A stretch of DNA of 64,000 bases from Burkholderiaceae bacterium. GTDB taxonomy: Bacteria > Pseudomonadota > Gammaproteobacteria > Burkholderiales > Burkholderiaceae_B. Location: contig JAMNXR010000011.1 in the NCBI GenBank assembly GCA_023653055.1, forward strand, positions 1 through 64,000. The letters are read 5' to 3'. The translations under genes were made by a program, and so were the position numbers. This document shows positions 26,041 through 34,776 of the stretch, in pieces. Every line of letters begins with the position of its first letter. Position 1 is the first letter of the stretch. The notes beneath the pieces are model-generated. The model saw nothing but the letters and a program-made list of their open reading frames with translations. It did no database searches and was not told the origin of the DNA.

Positions 26041-27438
26041 TTAGTAAAGCACCTTTGGTAACCAAGTCACGAGCTCTGGAAAGACGAACAGGATTGCAAG
26101 CGCGATAACTTGCAAACAAACAAAGGGGATGATGCCTTTGTAGATCATGCCAGTTGAGATGCTGTTGGGTGCAACGCTTCTGAGGTAAAACAAGGAGAAA
26201 CCAAAGGGCGGTGTGAGAAAGCTTGTTTGTAAGTTGACACCGACCATCACGCCGAACCATACTGGATCAAGACCGAGGCTCAGCAAAACGGGTGCAGTGA
26301 TTGGGATGACAATAAAGATAATCTCAAACGTATCTAGGATAAATCCTAAAACGAACATGATAATCATCACCACAATCATGGCGCCAAACGCTCCGCCTGG
26401 CAGACCAGACAAGAATTCGTGTACGAGATTGTCGCCACCCATCTGACGAAAGACGATGGAGAAGACCGACGCACCAAACAAAATGATGAAAATCATTGAG
26501 GTAATCGTCGCGGTCGAGACTGCCGCCTCACGTAAAACCGTCCAAGAGAGCCGCCATTTTGCAGCAGCCAAGATCGTGGCGCCCACTGCACCGACAGATG
26601 CGGCTTCTGTGGGTGTCGCGATGCCGCCAATGATGGAGCCAAGCACCGCAATGATCAGCAATAATGGCGGCACCATTGCCGTCATGACTTCTTTAAAGAT
26701 GCCTTTCTTTTCTTCTTCGTTAAACGGTGTGGCTGGGCAAGACTGTGGATCCGTGATGGCTTTGAAGATGACCCAACTTAGGTACAGCAACACTAACAAC
26801 ATGCCTGGGATAAACGCACCTGCGAAGAGATCACCTACGGAGACAGGATTGGGCGCAAAGTTGCCTTTGGCCATCTGTACTTGGGAGTTGATGCCTGCGA
26901 GAATATCGGCCATGAAAATCAGCACGGTCGAGGGCGGGATAATTTGTCCGAGTGTGCCAGAAGCGCAAATCACGCCGCTTGCGAGCTTGGGGTCATAGCC
27001 CGCTCTCATCATTGCGGGTAAGGAGATGAGCCCCATCGTGACGACTGTGGCACCCACTACACCCGTAGAGGCTGCTAAGAGCGCACCTACTAAAATGACA
27101 GAGATCCCGAGCCCGCCCCGGATATTGCCGAACAGCTTACCCATTGTCATGAGCAGTTGCTCAGCGATCTTAGAGCGCTCAAGCATGACGCCCATAAAAA
27201 TAAACAGGGGGACAGAGACCAGTACTTCGTTGGTCATAAAGCCAATGTAGCGACCCGCTAAAGAGGCGAGGTTGGTAAAGTCAAACACTTCGAAGTAGTA
27301 GCCGACTGCACCGAAAATCAAGGAAGTGCCGGCGAGCGAAAAGGCGACAGGAAAGCCGAGCATCAGCATGCCAATCACGCCAAAAAACATCGATCCTGCG
27401 AGAATTTCACCAATGAGAACGTAATCCATGTTGGTCAC
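26041..27438 (-). CDS. TRAP transporter large permease, DctM
   Basis: A 465-residue inner-membrane permease with about 12 helices, matching DctM in layout and length. Characteristic stretches are MLMLGFPVAFSLAGTSLIFGA near the start, LASGVICASGTLGQIIPPSTVLI, which is strongly conserved in the family, and LQTSFLTPPFGFSLFYLRSVAP near the end. It forms the sodium-coupled transport core with DctQ. Its start overlaps the dctQ stop by 4 bp, so the two are coupled. The likely receptor gene (24847) points in the opposite direction. Confidence 0.93.
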   Translation of the reverse strand: MTNMDYVLIGEILAGSMFFGVIGMLMLGFPVAFSLAGTSLIFGAVGYYFEVFDFTNLASLAGRYIGFMTNEVLVSVPLFIFMGVMLERSKIAEQLLMTMGKLFGNIRGGLGISVILVGALLAASTGVVGATVVTMGLISLPAMMRAGYDPKLASGVICASGTLGQIIPPSTVLIFMADILAGINSQVQMAKGNFAPNPVSVGDLFAGAFIPGMLLVLLYLSWVIFKAITDPQSCPATPFNEEEKKGIFKEVMTAMVPPLLLIIAVLGSIIGGIATPTEAASVGAVGATILAAAKWRLSWTVLREAAVSTATITSMIFIILFGASVFSIVFRQMGGDNLVHEFLSGLPGGAFGAMIVVMIIMFVLGFILDTFEIIFIVIPITAPVLLSLGLDPVWFGVMVGVNLQTSFLTPPFGFSLFYLRSVAPNSISTGMIYKGIIPFVCLQVIALAILFVFPELVTWLPKVLY

Positions 27439-28004
27439 TCCTTGCCTGTCGCTTCTGCGACGGTTTGGTAACGATAGTCCTCTGGAATCAGGTCTTCTCG
27501 TTTAACGAGCACAAGCACGGAGCGAATCGCCATCGCCAGACCTTGCAAGGCGACCAGGACAACAAAAACAAGGATAAAGGTTTTCAGCATATACAGTCCT
27601 GGCATGCCGCCGATGTTGGCTGAATTTTCTAAAAGACGCCATGAGCGTTGCACGTATGGCAGTCCGATGTAATAGACCGCAAACATGAAGGGGAAAAGAA
27701 ACAGGCACACGCCAATCAAGTCAGCGATTGCTTTTTTTGTTGTAGAGGCGGGTCGATAAAAAATATCGACTCTGACGTGATCTTCTCTATATAAGGCAAA
27801 GCCGGCGACAGCAGTAAACATGAGGCCGTTAAGCCATACGTATAGGTCCTGCATCCAGAGTCTTGTGGTAGAAAAAAGGTAGCGTTCTACGACGACTGCA
27901 AAGCAGACCACAACAACGGCGACAGAGAGCCAGGCAAAAGTGTTGCCAACTATTTTGTTGATATGGTTAATAAACCGCATCAGCGCAGCTAGGATCGTTA
28001 GCAT
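27435..28004 (-). CDS. TRAP transporter small permease, DctQ
   Basis: A 189-residue protein with four membrane helices, the normal DctQ topology. The conserved RYLFSTTRLWMQDLYVWLNGLMFTAVAGFALYREDHVRVDIFYR segment (about residues 47-90) is diagnostic; ALYREDHVRVDI is the family signature. It pairs with DctM, whose start overlaps its stop. The ATG at 28004 is preceded by GGAGAATC. The unit has no receptor gene in the same direction, which is unusual for TRAP operons. Confidence 0.92.
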   Translation of the reverse strand: MLTILAALMRFINHINKIVGNTFAWLSVAVVVVCFAVVVERYLFSTTRLWMQDLYVWLNGLMFTAVAGFALYREDHVRVDIFYRPASTTKKAIADLIGVCLFLFPFMFAVYYIGLPYVQRSWRLLENSANIGGMPGLYMLKTFILVFVVLVALQGLAMAIRSVLVLVKREDLIPEDYRYQTVAEATGKE

Positions 28005-28095
28005 GCGGATTCTCCAATTGGACTTTCGAACTGTTGATTTTAAAGCAGCCCGAGATAGGACGTTGGCCTAAGGGGTGTAACTCAGTTTTTATATA

Positions 28096-28132
28096 AGAAA
28101 ACGCGCCAGGAGACCAAGTGTTCCTGGCGCGT
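28096..28132 (-). terminator. Terminator of the Bug gene at 28151
   Basis: ACGCGCCAGGA (28101-28111) and TCCTGGCGCGT (28122-28132) form a perfect 11-bp stem with a 10-nt loop. Read on the minus strand it is followed by TTTTCTTATATAAAAA, a weak but usable U-tract. It separates the Bug gene from the dctQ upstream region. Confidence 0.8.
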
Positions 28133-28150
28133 AAAAGCAGACTAAAGCGT

Positions 28151-29128
28151 TTACTGAGCTTCGACGCCTGCTTTCTTGAACAGCTCAGCCCATTGTGGGA
28201 CTTGCTGTTTCACTTTGGCATCCAGCGCGGCTGGATTGGCGTCTTTGGTCAAAACCTGTGCACCCAAACCGGACATGCGTTCCTGGAACTTTGGATCTGC
28301 TAAACCGGCTTGAAGCGCTTCGAGTAGCTTGGCGCGAACGGGTGCAGGTGTATTTTTAGGTACCCACATGCCGTGCCAGATACCAACTTGGAAGTCTTTA
28401 AAGCCTGATTCATCCATGGTGGGCAGGTCTGGCAATGTTGCCACACGTTCTTTGCTGGTCACAGCATACGCTTTGATTGTTTTAGCTTTGATTTGCTGCG
28501 TGGTATTAGTTGTTTGGTCGCACAACAAGTCAACTTGCTTACCCACCAGATCGTTCATCGCTGGACCTGTTCCTTTATAGGGCACTGTCAAAAGGTCCAC
28601 GCCCACGCCGTTTGCAAACATGACGCCGCACAAGTGTGAAGCGGCACCGATGCCGGCATTGGCCAATGAAACTTTATCTTTGTTCTTTTTGACGTATTCA
28701 ACCAACTCTTTGATATTGTTGGCGGGGAAGTCTGAGCGACCTACGATTGTCATCGGAACATCGACGACCAAACCGATGGGATCAAAGCCATCGATGGGGT
28801 TGTAGTTTGGTTTTTTGTAGAGTGAAGGCGCTGTGGTAAAGCCCACATGCATCAGCAGAACGGTATAACCATCAGGGTTAGCGCGGGAAACGTAGGAGCT
28901 GCCCACTGTGCCGCCTGCACCGGCTTTGTTTTCAACGATCACTGACTGTTTGAGGGTGGGGCGCATCGCTTCGGCGAGTGAGCGGGCGACGTTGTCAGTC
29001 GGGCCGCCAGCGGCAAAGGGCACCACCATGTTGATAGGTTTAGTCGGGAAATTGTCCGCGCTTTGTGCTGTGACCGAAAAAGCCAATGCTGATAACAACG
29101 CACCAAGTGACAGGGTAAAAGGTTTCAT
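28151..29128 (-). CDS. Bug/TctC-family periplasmic solute receptor (6 of 14)
   Basis: A 325-residue receptor, signal peptide MKPFTLSLGALLSALAFSV ending near residue 22 (VTAQ). Landmarks are VVPFAAGGPTDNVA, VENKAGAGGTVG, PDGYTVLL and TVPYKGTGPAMND, followed by an unusual QVDLLCDQTTNT with a free Cys. GGAG lies before the ATG at 29128; the longer frame to 29185 has no leader. It is monocistronic with its own terminator and lies behind the TRAP permease promoter, so the two systems may be unrelated despite proximity. Confidence 0.92.
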   Translation of the reverse strand: MKPFTLSLGALLSALAFSVTAQSADNFPTKPINMVVPFAAGGPTDNVARSLAEAMRPTLKQSVIVENKAGAGGTVGSSYVSRANPDGYTVLLMHVGFTTAPSLYKKPNYNPIDGFDPIGLVVDVPMTIVGRSDFPANNIKELVEYVKKNKDKVSLANAGIGAASHLCGVMFANGVGVDLLTVPYKGTGPAMNDLVGKQVDLLCDQTTNTTQQIKAKTIKAYAVTSKERVATLPDLPTMDESGFKDFQVGIWHGMWVPKNTPAPVRAKLLEALQAGLADPKFQERMSGLGAQVLTKDANPAALDAKVKQQVPQWAELFKKAGVEAQ

Positions 29129-29420
29129 CGCAACTCCGTGATCATTCAAAAGTGATACAAAATGGGCGTTGGGTATCAAGTGCACCCAAGGGCTGAGCAG
29201 CTAAAAATTATCAATTTGGCAATAGATGCCGTTCTAATTTGTCATCAAATTGTAAAACTAATGACCGGGCAGCACTTAGCTAAATGAATAAAAAGTAAGG
29301 GTTTTGGAGTGATTGTTTACAAATTTGGTGCTCTTAGAGATGATTTGTGTCGAAAAGACCAGAGAATGGGTATATTCGGTTGATCACCACTTGTACATTT
29401 AAATAAAGAGACTTCAAAAG

Positions 29421-30047
29421 ATGACGGTTCAGTTTTTTTCATGGGATACCCCCAATGGGCGCAAAATCTCAGTGGCTCTAGAAGAGATGGGTTTGCCTTA
29501 TACCGTGAGCCCAATCGATATTGGTAAAGATGAGCAGTTCAAGCCAGATTTTTTGAAAATCAGTCCTAACAATAAAATTCCTGCCATTATTGACAACGAT
29601 GGTCCTGACGGTAAACCGATCAGTGTCTACGAGTCTGGCGCAATCTTGATTTATCTTGCTGAAAAAACAGGAAAATTCCTTCCTTCAAAGGGTGCAGCCC
29701 GTGTCTCGGTGATCGAGTGGCTGATGTTTCAGATGGCTGGCTTTGGCCCGATCCCAGGTCAGGTGCATCATTTTTTGGGGCTGGCGAATGAGGATGACAA
29801 GCGCTACGGCGTCCAGCGATTCATGAATGAGACGCGACGTTTGTACGGCGTCATGGATCGTCGCCTGGCAGAACAGGCGTACTTTGCGGGCGAGATTTCA
29901 ATCGCTGACTTTGCGATCTTGGGTTGGGTCTGGAGACATCCGCGTCATCAAGTTGATTTAGCGGACTTTCCAAATGTGTTGCGTTGGTACGAAATGATCA
30001 TGGCCCGACCCGCAGTTCAGCGTGGTTTTGCTATTGCATTGAAATAA
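29421..30047 (+). CDS. Glutathione S-transferase
   Basis: A 208-residue cytosolic glutathione transferase. The N-terminal thioredoxin-like domain opens VQFFSWDTPNGRKISVALEEMGLPYTVSPIDI, with the catalytic Ser/Asn region at SWDTPNGRK, then NKIPAIIDND (cis-Pro) and YESGAILIYLAEKTGKFLP. The C-terminal all-helical domain follows from about residue 90. This matches the YghU/nu-like bacterial group (SPNGxK). The gene sits 23 bp before a Bug gene and may be co-transcribed with it. The ATG at 29421 has only a weak GAGA site. Confidence 0.9.
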   Translation: MTVQFFSWDTPNGRKISVALEEMGLPYTVSPIDIGKDEQFKPDFLKISPNNKIPAIIDNDGPDGKPISVYESGAILIYLAEKTGKFLPSKGAARVSVIEWLMFQMAGFGPIPGQVHHFLGLANEDDKRYGVQRFMNETRRLYGVMDRRLAEQAYFAGEISIADFAILGWVWRHPRHQVDLADFPNVLRWYEMIMARPAVQRGFAIALK

Positions 30048-30069
30048 AAATTTTATTCCGGAGATCAAA

Positions 30070-31068
30070 ATGAAAAAAACTTTTAACATCAAAAAAATCT
30101 GTGTCACGATGCTGGCAATGACCGGTGCATTAATGACACATGGCCAGGCCTTGGCGCAAGCGTCTGATGCATACCCCACAAAAACGGTCAAAATTGTGGT
30201 GCCCTTCGCACCAGGGGGCGTGACAGACACAAGCGGTCGAATCGTGGCAGAAGCCTTGTCTAAAAGATTAGGTCAGCAAGTTATCGTTGAAAACAAGCCA
30301 GGTGCGTCAGGCAATATTGGCGCGCAACTAGCAGCGGGCGCAGCACCTGACGGCTACACGCTTTTTTTGGCCTTAGACAATATTCTGGTCATTAACCCAC
30401 ATGCGTATTCAAAAATTGGTTTTGATACGCTGAAAGATTTTGCGCCAGTCGCAAAGATTGGTAATTCAATCGTTATCCTCGCGGCCAATCCCGCGGTAAA
30501 AGCAAAAAACTTGAAAGAACTCATCGCCCTGGCAAACGCGACACCGGGAGGTTTGTCTTATGGCACCTCAGGTAACGGCAGTCTCGTGCACTTGGCTGGC
30601 GAGCTGCTTAAGCAGCAGTCCAATTCTAATTTTGTCCACATTGCCTACAAAGGCGGTGGTCCTGCTGTAGCGGACGCCTTAGCGGGCCATACCCCTTTGA
30701 CGTTTGCCTCGGCAGCGTCTATCAACCAACATTTGAAAGCTGGCAAGCTTGTGGCGCTAGGTGTGCCGAGTGCCGTGCGCTCTGCAGCCTATCCTGATAT
30801 CCCAACTTTTAAAGAGTCGGGTATTCCCGGTATCGAGTTGAACTCATGGGTGGGTATCATGGCTCCAGCAAAAACGCCTGCTGCCATTATCGCGAAGTTG
30901 AACAAAGAAATTAATGCCGTGTTGCAAGAGCCTGCTGTTAAGGATAAGTTGCTGAATTCTGGTATTGAGGCCGCTAACGGAACATCTGCGCAGTTTGGCG
31001 ATGAGATTAAGCGTGATCTTGAGATGTATAAGCCTGTGGTTGAAAAAGCCGGCATCAAAGCCAATTAA
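30070..31068 (+). CDS. Bug/TctC-family periplasmic solute receptor (7 of 14)
   Basis: A 332-residue receptor, signal peptide MKKTFNIKKICVTMLAMTG ending ALAQ near residue 29. Landmarks are VVPFAPGGVTDTSG, VENKPGASGNIG, PDGYTLFLA and HIAYKGGGPAVAD, with Ala for the usual Pro in the PYKG loop. CCGGAG lies before the ATG at 30070. It is the first of three consecutive Bug genes on this strand (30070, 31110, 32202), with the glutathione transferase just upstream. Confidence 0.92.
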   Translation: MKKTFNIKKICVTMLAMTGALMTHGQALAQASDAYPTKTVKIVVPFAPGGVTDTSGRIVAEALSKRLGQQVIVENKPGASGNIGAQLAAGAAPDGYTLFLALDNILVINPHAYSKIGFDTLKDFAPVAKIGNSIVILAANPAVKAKNLKELIALANATPGGLSYGTSGNGSLVHLAGELLKQQSNSNFVHIAYKGGGPAVADALAGHTPLTFASAASINQHLKAGKLVALGVPSAVRSAAYPDIPTFKESGIPGIELNSWVGIMAPAKTPAAIIAKLNKEINAVLQEPAVKDKLLNSGIEAANGTSAQFGDEIKRDLEMYKPVVEKAGIKAN

Positions 31069-31109
31069 AAAATTGAATATATGCCGTATTAACTGGATTG
31101 GAGACAAAA

Positions 31110-32123
31110 ATGAATTTTAAAAATCGTATGCACGCACGCACACTGCAATATGTAGGCCGCGGTCTTGCCACACTCTTCGCAGGTGGCGTGTTCGCAGCAA
31201 TGCCACTTACGGCAAGTGCACAGGACTTTCCAAATAAGCCACTCAAAATTGTGGTCGGCTTTCCCCCCGGAGGTGGTTCAGATTTGATGGCGAGATCGGT
31301 TGGCGATAAGCTTTCTGTTGCCTTGAACCAGCCCGTCATTATCGAAAACAAACCAGGTGCCGGCTCTTCAATCGCTGCATCATTTGTCGCCCAGTCAAAA
31401 CCTGATGGCTACACGATATTGTTTGGTCAGGCGGCCAATCTCGGCATTGCGCCCGCACTGAGAGACACGCTGAACTACGAACCGATCAAGAGCTTTGCGC
31501 CGATCACGCGCTTGGTGTCTGCTCCACTTGTGATTGTCGGTCCTGCCACCCTGCAAGCGAAAACATTGAAAGAGCTGATTGCGATGGCTGCAGCCAAGCC
31601 AGGTGCCTTGAGCTATGGCTCGCCGGGTTCTGGCACAGCAGGTCACTTAGCGGGTGAGATGTTTGGCTCAGAAGCCAAAATTAAAATCGTTCATGTCCCC
31701 TACAAGGGACAAGCTGCTGCGATTACGGACATGATTGGCGGAAGGATTGAGATGTACTTCAGCACCCTTGCTGTGGTCAAGCCGCATGTCGAAGGCGGTA
31801 AGATCCGTGCCTTTGCCGTTACCTCTGGGGAGCGCTCACCTGCGTTTCCTAATGTGCCGACCGTGGCCGAAGCGGGCATCCCAGGCTTTGAAATTGAGAA
31901 CTGGTATGGTTTAGTGGCTCCAGCTGGCACGCCACCTGAAATCATCAAGCGACTCAATACAGAAGTTGTCAAAATCCTGAAGGATCCTAAGCTGGTTGAG
32001 GAGTTGTCCAAGGAGGGCGGGAACATTAAGGCCGATACGCCTGAGCAGTTTTCCAAATTCCTCGAAGTCGATGTGCCACGTTGGAAAAAAATCGTGAAGG
32101 ATGCAAATTTGCAGACGAATTGA
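31110..32123 (+). CDS. Bug/TctC-family periplasmic solute receptor (8 of 14)
   Basis: A 337-residue receptor with a longish leader (MNFKNRMHARTLQYVGRGL, ending ASAQ near residue 38). Landmarks are VVGFPPGGGSDLMA, IENKPGAGSSIA, PDGYTILFG and HVPYKGQAAAITD. The ATG at 31110 is chosen because GGAGAC lies 5-6 bp before it; the frame opens 12 bp earlier only with a TTG. It is the middle gene of a run of three Bug genes, 41 bp after the previous stop, and its sequence is far from its neighbours, so they are not a recent tandem duplication. Confidence 0.92.
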   Translation: MNFKNRMHARTLQYVGRGLATLFAGGVFAAMPLTASAQDFPNKPLKIVVGFPPGGGSDLMARSVGDKLSVALNQPVIIENKPGAGSSIAASFVAQSKPDGYTILFGQAANLGIAPALRDTLNYEPIKSFAPITRLVSAPLVIVGPATLQAKTLKELIAMAAAKPGALSYGSPGSGTAGHLAGEMFGSEAKIKIVHVPYKGQAAAITDMIGGRIEMYFSTLAVVKPHVEGGKIRAFAVTSGERSPAFPNVPTVAEAGIPGFEIENWYGLVAPAGTPPEIIKRLNTEVVKILKDPKLVEELSKEGGNIKADTPEQFSKFLEVDVPRWKKIVKDANLQTN

Positions 32124-32201
32124 TCTCTGGTTGCCTCATACATTTTGATTCGCCACCCGTCATTCTATTTTGGGTATAGTTCACTTTTTACGGAGACACT
32201 A

Positions 32202-33215
32202 ATGAAAAGCAATTGTTCGACTCCTTTTGTTAAAACAGCGAAATGGGCGGCTGGCGCATTGTCCGCAGTAGCGCTGACCTTTGGAATGACGGGTGCTCAC
32301 GCTCAGCAAGCCTATCCAAATGCTCCGATTCGTTTGGTCGTTGGTTACGCTGCCGGAGGTACAACAGATATTTTGGCGCGCTCGCTGGGTGAACAGTTGG
32401 GTAAAATTTTGGGTCAAACCATCATCGTCGATAACAAACCGGGTGCTGCGAGCAATATTGGTGCTGCGTTCGTCGCGCAAGCAAAGCCTGATGGCTACAC
32501 CCTCTATATGGCTACGGTCGCCAGTCACGGGATTAATCCTGCGCTGTATCGCGGCAAATTGCCGTTTGATCCAATCAAGGATTTTGCACCGGTTTCGCTG
32601 GTTGCCTCTATTCCTTTGATGTTGGTTGTAAATCCAAGCCTGCCAGTTAAGTCCATTAAGGATTTGATTGAATATGCAAAAAAGAATCCCGGAAAATTGA
32701 ACTACGCTTCTAGTGGTAACGGTTCGCCAGGTCATTTGGCTGCAGCTGTATTCAACGATGCGACTCAGGTAAAGATTGAGCACATTCCCTTCAAGGGCGG
32801 TAATCCAGCTAACTCCTCAGTGCTGGCTGGTGAGACTCAAATGACCTTTGCAACAGTACCGGGTGCGCTCCCTCACGTGGTGGCTGGCAAGCTCGTTGCT
32901 CTGGGCGTCACGACTAAGCAGCGCTCGAGCGAGTTACCAAACGTGCCGACGATTGCTGAAGCCGCTGGCCTGCCAACGTATGACATCAGCACTTGGAATG
33001 CAGTCTTGGCACCTAAGGGCACCCCTGAGGCGATTGTGGCCAAGTTGAATGCCGCGATTGGTCAGGCAATGAAATCGCCTGAGTTGCGCAAGCGTTTTGA
33101 GAAAGAGGGTGCGATGCCGCAGACTAGCACCCCCCAAGAGCTCAATAAATTTATCGTGGCAGAAGTAGAGCGATGGGGTAAGGTTGTCGACAAAACACCC
33201 ATGAGCACTAACTAA
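32202..33215 (+). CDS. Bug/TctC-family periplasmic solute receptor (9 of 14)
   Basis: A 337-residue receptor, leader MKSNCSTPFVKTAKWAAGA ending AHAQ near residue 35. Landmarks are VVGYAAGGTTDILA, VDNKPGAASNIG (Asp for the usual Glu), PDGYTLYMA and HIPFKGGNPANSS (Phe for Tyr). CGGAGAC precedes the ATG at 32202. It ends the run of three Bug genes, its stop overlapping the convergent SDR gene by 4 bp, next to the CoA ligase/citryl-CoA lyase-like operon. The substrate may relate to that operon, but this is unproven. Confidence 0.92.
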   Translation: MKSNCSTPFVKTAKWAAGALSAVALTFGMTGAHAQQAYPNAPIRLVVGYAAGGTTDILARSLGEQLGKILGQTIIVDNKPGAASNIGAAFVAQAKPDGYTLYMATVASHGINPALYRGKLPFDPIKDFAPVSLVASIPLMLVVNPSLPVKSIKDLIEYAKKNPGKLNYASSGNGSPGHLAAAVFNDATQVKIEHIPFKGGNPANSSVLAGETQMTFATVPGALPHVVAGKLVALGVTTKQRSSELPNVPTIAEAAGLPTYDISTWNAVLAPKGTPEAIVAKLNAAIGQAMKSPELRKRFEKEGAMPQTSTPQELNKFIVAEVERWGKVVDKTPMSTN

Positions 33216-34051
33216 ACAAACTTGCCCGTCAGTCCGCCGTCGACGACGATTTCTGTCCCTGTGATGTAAGACGCATCATCTGAGGCCAGAAAAGTCGCGA
33301 CGGCTGCGACTTCCCACGGCGACCCCATACGGCCCATCGGGACTTGTTGATCGCGTGCACGGCGCGTCTTGTCCATATCGGCGTTCGCATCAAATACTTT
33401 GGCTACATTTTTTTGAATGCGTGGCGTATCAATAAGACCTGGAACAATCGTGTTGGCACGAATGCCTTGGCCTGCATATTGCTGCGCAAGCATTTTGATA
33501 AAGTGAATGACAGCGGCTTTTGTGACGTTATAGGCTAGATGGGGGTAGCCTAGATAGCGCATGCCTGCCACAGATGAAACACCAATAATCGATCCCGCAC
33601 CTTGTTGGATCATGATCGGGGCGACAAGCTTGGCAGCGATCAGGATACTTTCAACATTAACCTTTTGAATGCGATCCCAGTCTTCGAGCGAGGTTTCGAC
33701 AGGGCCACCCACACGCCCAATGCCAGCATTGATTTGCAAGATATCGATACGACCAAAATCCAGCATCACACGGTCAATCGCAGTTTGCATGGCCTCGAAA
33801 TTTGCGACATCGGCCTGATAGGCGATCGCTTTTCCGTCCAGCGCGATAATCTCTTGTGTTACCTCTTGGGCAGCTGCGAGATTGAAGTCTAGGGCCGCAA
33901 CAGAGGCACCTGCGCAGGCCATTGCAATTGAGCTCGCTTTGCCGATACTGACCCCAGGTGCACTCGTACCCGCGCCCAGTATCAAGGCGACGCGCCCCTT
34001 GAGTCTTTCAGTGCGTGCGGGGAGCGAAGTGTGATGGGGGCTTGCACTCAT
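33212..34051 (-). CDS. Short-chain dehydrogenase/reductase (SDR), extended glycine loop
   Basis: A 279-residue SDR. The cofactor loop is long, LGAGTSAPGVSIGKAS (about residues 25-40), a variation known in a subgroup of SDRs. It has INAGIG, SVAG with the active Ser in GVSSVAG, and YNVTKAA with the Tyr/Lys pair. The C-terminus DDASYITGTEIVVDGGLTG is typical of dehydrogenases. It is the last gene of a leftward operon (CoA ligase, citryl-CoA lyase-like, SDR, this SDR), overlapping the previous SDR by 4 bp. It probably oxidises a hydroxyl intermediate of that pathway. Confidence 0.9.
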   Translation of the reverse strand: MSASPHHTSLPARTERLKGRVALILGAGTSAPGVSIGKASSIAMACAGASVAALDFNLAAAQEVTQEIIALDGKAIAYQADVANFEAMQTAIDRVMLDFGRIDILQINAGIGRVGGPVETSLEDWDRIQKVNVESILIAAKLVAPIMIQQGAGSIIGVSSVAGMRYLGYPHLAYNVTKAAVIHFIKMLAQQYAGQGIRANTIVPGLIDTPRIQKNVAKVFDANADMDKTRRARDQQVPMGRMGSPWEVAAVATFLASDDASYITGTEIVVDGGLTGKFV

Positions 34052-34776
34052 GCCACTTGGCCTAGTCCAACAGTCATACCACCACAGACATACAACACTT
34101 GACCCGTGATGAAACCTGCGCGATCGTCAAGCAGCGAGGCCACCGCATGTGCGATGTCTTCTGGTTCACCCATGCGTTTAACCGGAATGGATTCAAGAAT
34201 TTTTTTCGTTTTAGGCGAGTCTGGTGGATTACCTGAGACAAACAGTTCAGTCGCAATCGGTCCAGGCCCAATAGCATTGACCGTCACACCATAGGGCGCG
34301 AGTTCGAGCGCCCACGTACGCGTCATGCCGAGCAGACCTGCTTTAGTGGCTGAATACACCGTGCGGAGTTCTTTGCCCAGTGCGGCTCGGCTTGAGATGT
34401 TGATGATCCGGCCAAAGCGGGCTGCCTGCATCAAGGGTTGTAGGCCTTGCGCCACAAGCATAGGGGCACGAAGATTGAGTGCGCAAACGGCATCAAAGTC
34501 CTCTAACGTTGCGTCCTCAAGTGTGCCAGGGCGAATAAAGCCCGCATTATTAATGACACGCAGCACATTATGCTCGCGCGTGATGCGTTGCAATACATCG
34601 CGCGTAGCCTGTGCATCCGTAAGATCTGCTTGATAATGAGTTTCACCTTTGAGCAAAGCCTTGGGGGCGACGCGATCGAGGTTGATGATCTGATAGCCGT
34701 CTTCAATGCATCGGTGAATAATGGCGCGACCAATACCGCCGCTGCCGCCTGTGACGAGAACGCTACGCTCAGCCAT
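34048..34776 (-). CDS. Short-chain dehydrogenase/reductase (SDR)
   Basis: A 242-residue SDR, start MAERSVLVTGGSGGIG at 34776 (the longer frame to 34812 is not supported). It has VTGGSGGIGRAI (cofactor), NNAGF, an active Ser in IINISSRAALG and the YSATKAGL Tyr/Lys pair. It closely resembles the SDR at 8366, including GMTRTWALEL and TGQVLYVCGG, so the two are paralogues. The 3' end overlaps the other SDR of the operon by 4 bp and its start overlaps the citryl-CoA lyase-like stop by 8 bp, which makes a coupled set of genes. Confidence 0.92.
   Translation of the reverse strand: MAERSVLVTGGSGGIGRAIIHRCIEDGYQIINLDRVAPKALLKGETHYQADLTDAQATRDVLQRITREHNVLRVINNAGFIRPGTLEDATLEDFDAVCALNLRAPMLVAQGLQPLMQAARFGRIINISSRAALGKELRTVYSATKAGLLGMTRTWALELAPYGVTVNAIGPGPIATELFVSGNPPDSPKTKKILESIPVKRMGEPEDIAHAVASLLDDRAGFITGQVLYVCGGMTVGLGQVA

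Noticed and set aside
26456-26998. 180-codon rightward frame inside dctM
   Set aside because: Low-complexity, Ala/Thr/Pro-rich translation opposite a strongly conserved permease gene; considered a shadow.
29129-29420. Possible promoter with TTGATC and AAATAA upstream of the glutathione transferase
   Set aside because: The divergent 290-bp region has several AT-rich hexamers, but none at convincing spacing and consensus; nothing definite is reported.
32199-32783. 194-codon reading frame on the minus strand
   Set aside because: It lies entirely within the Bug gene at 32202, in the opposite direction, with no ribosome binding site or protein motifs. It is a frame shadow.
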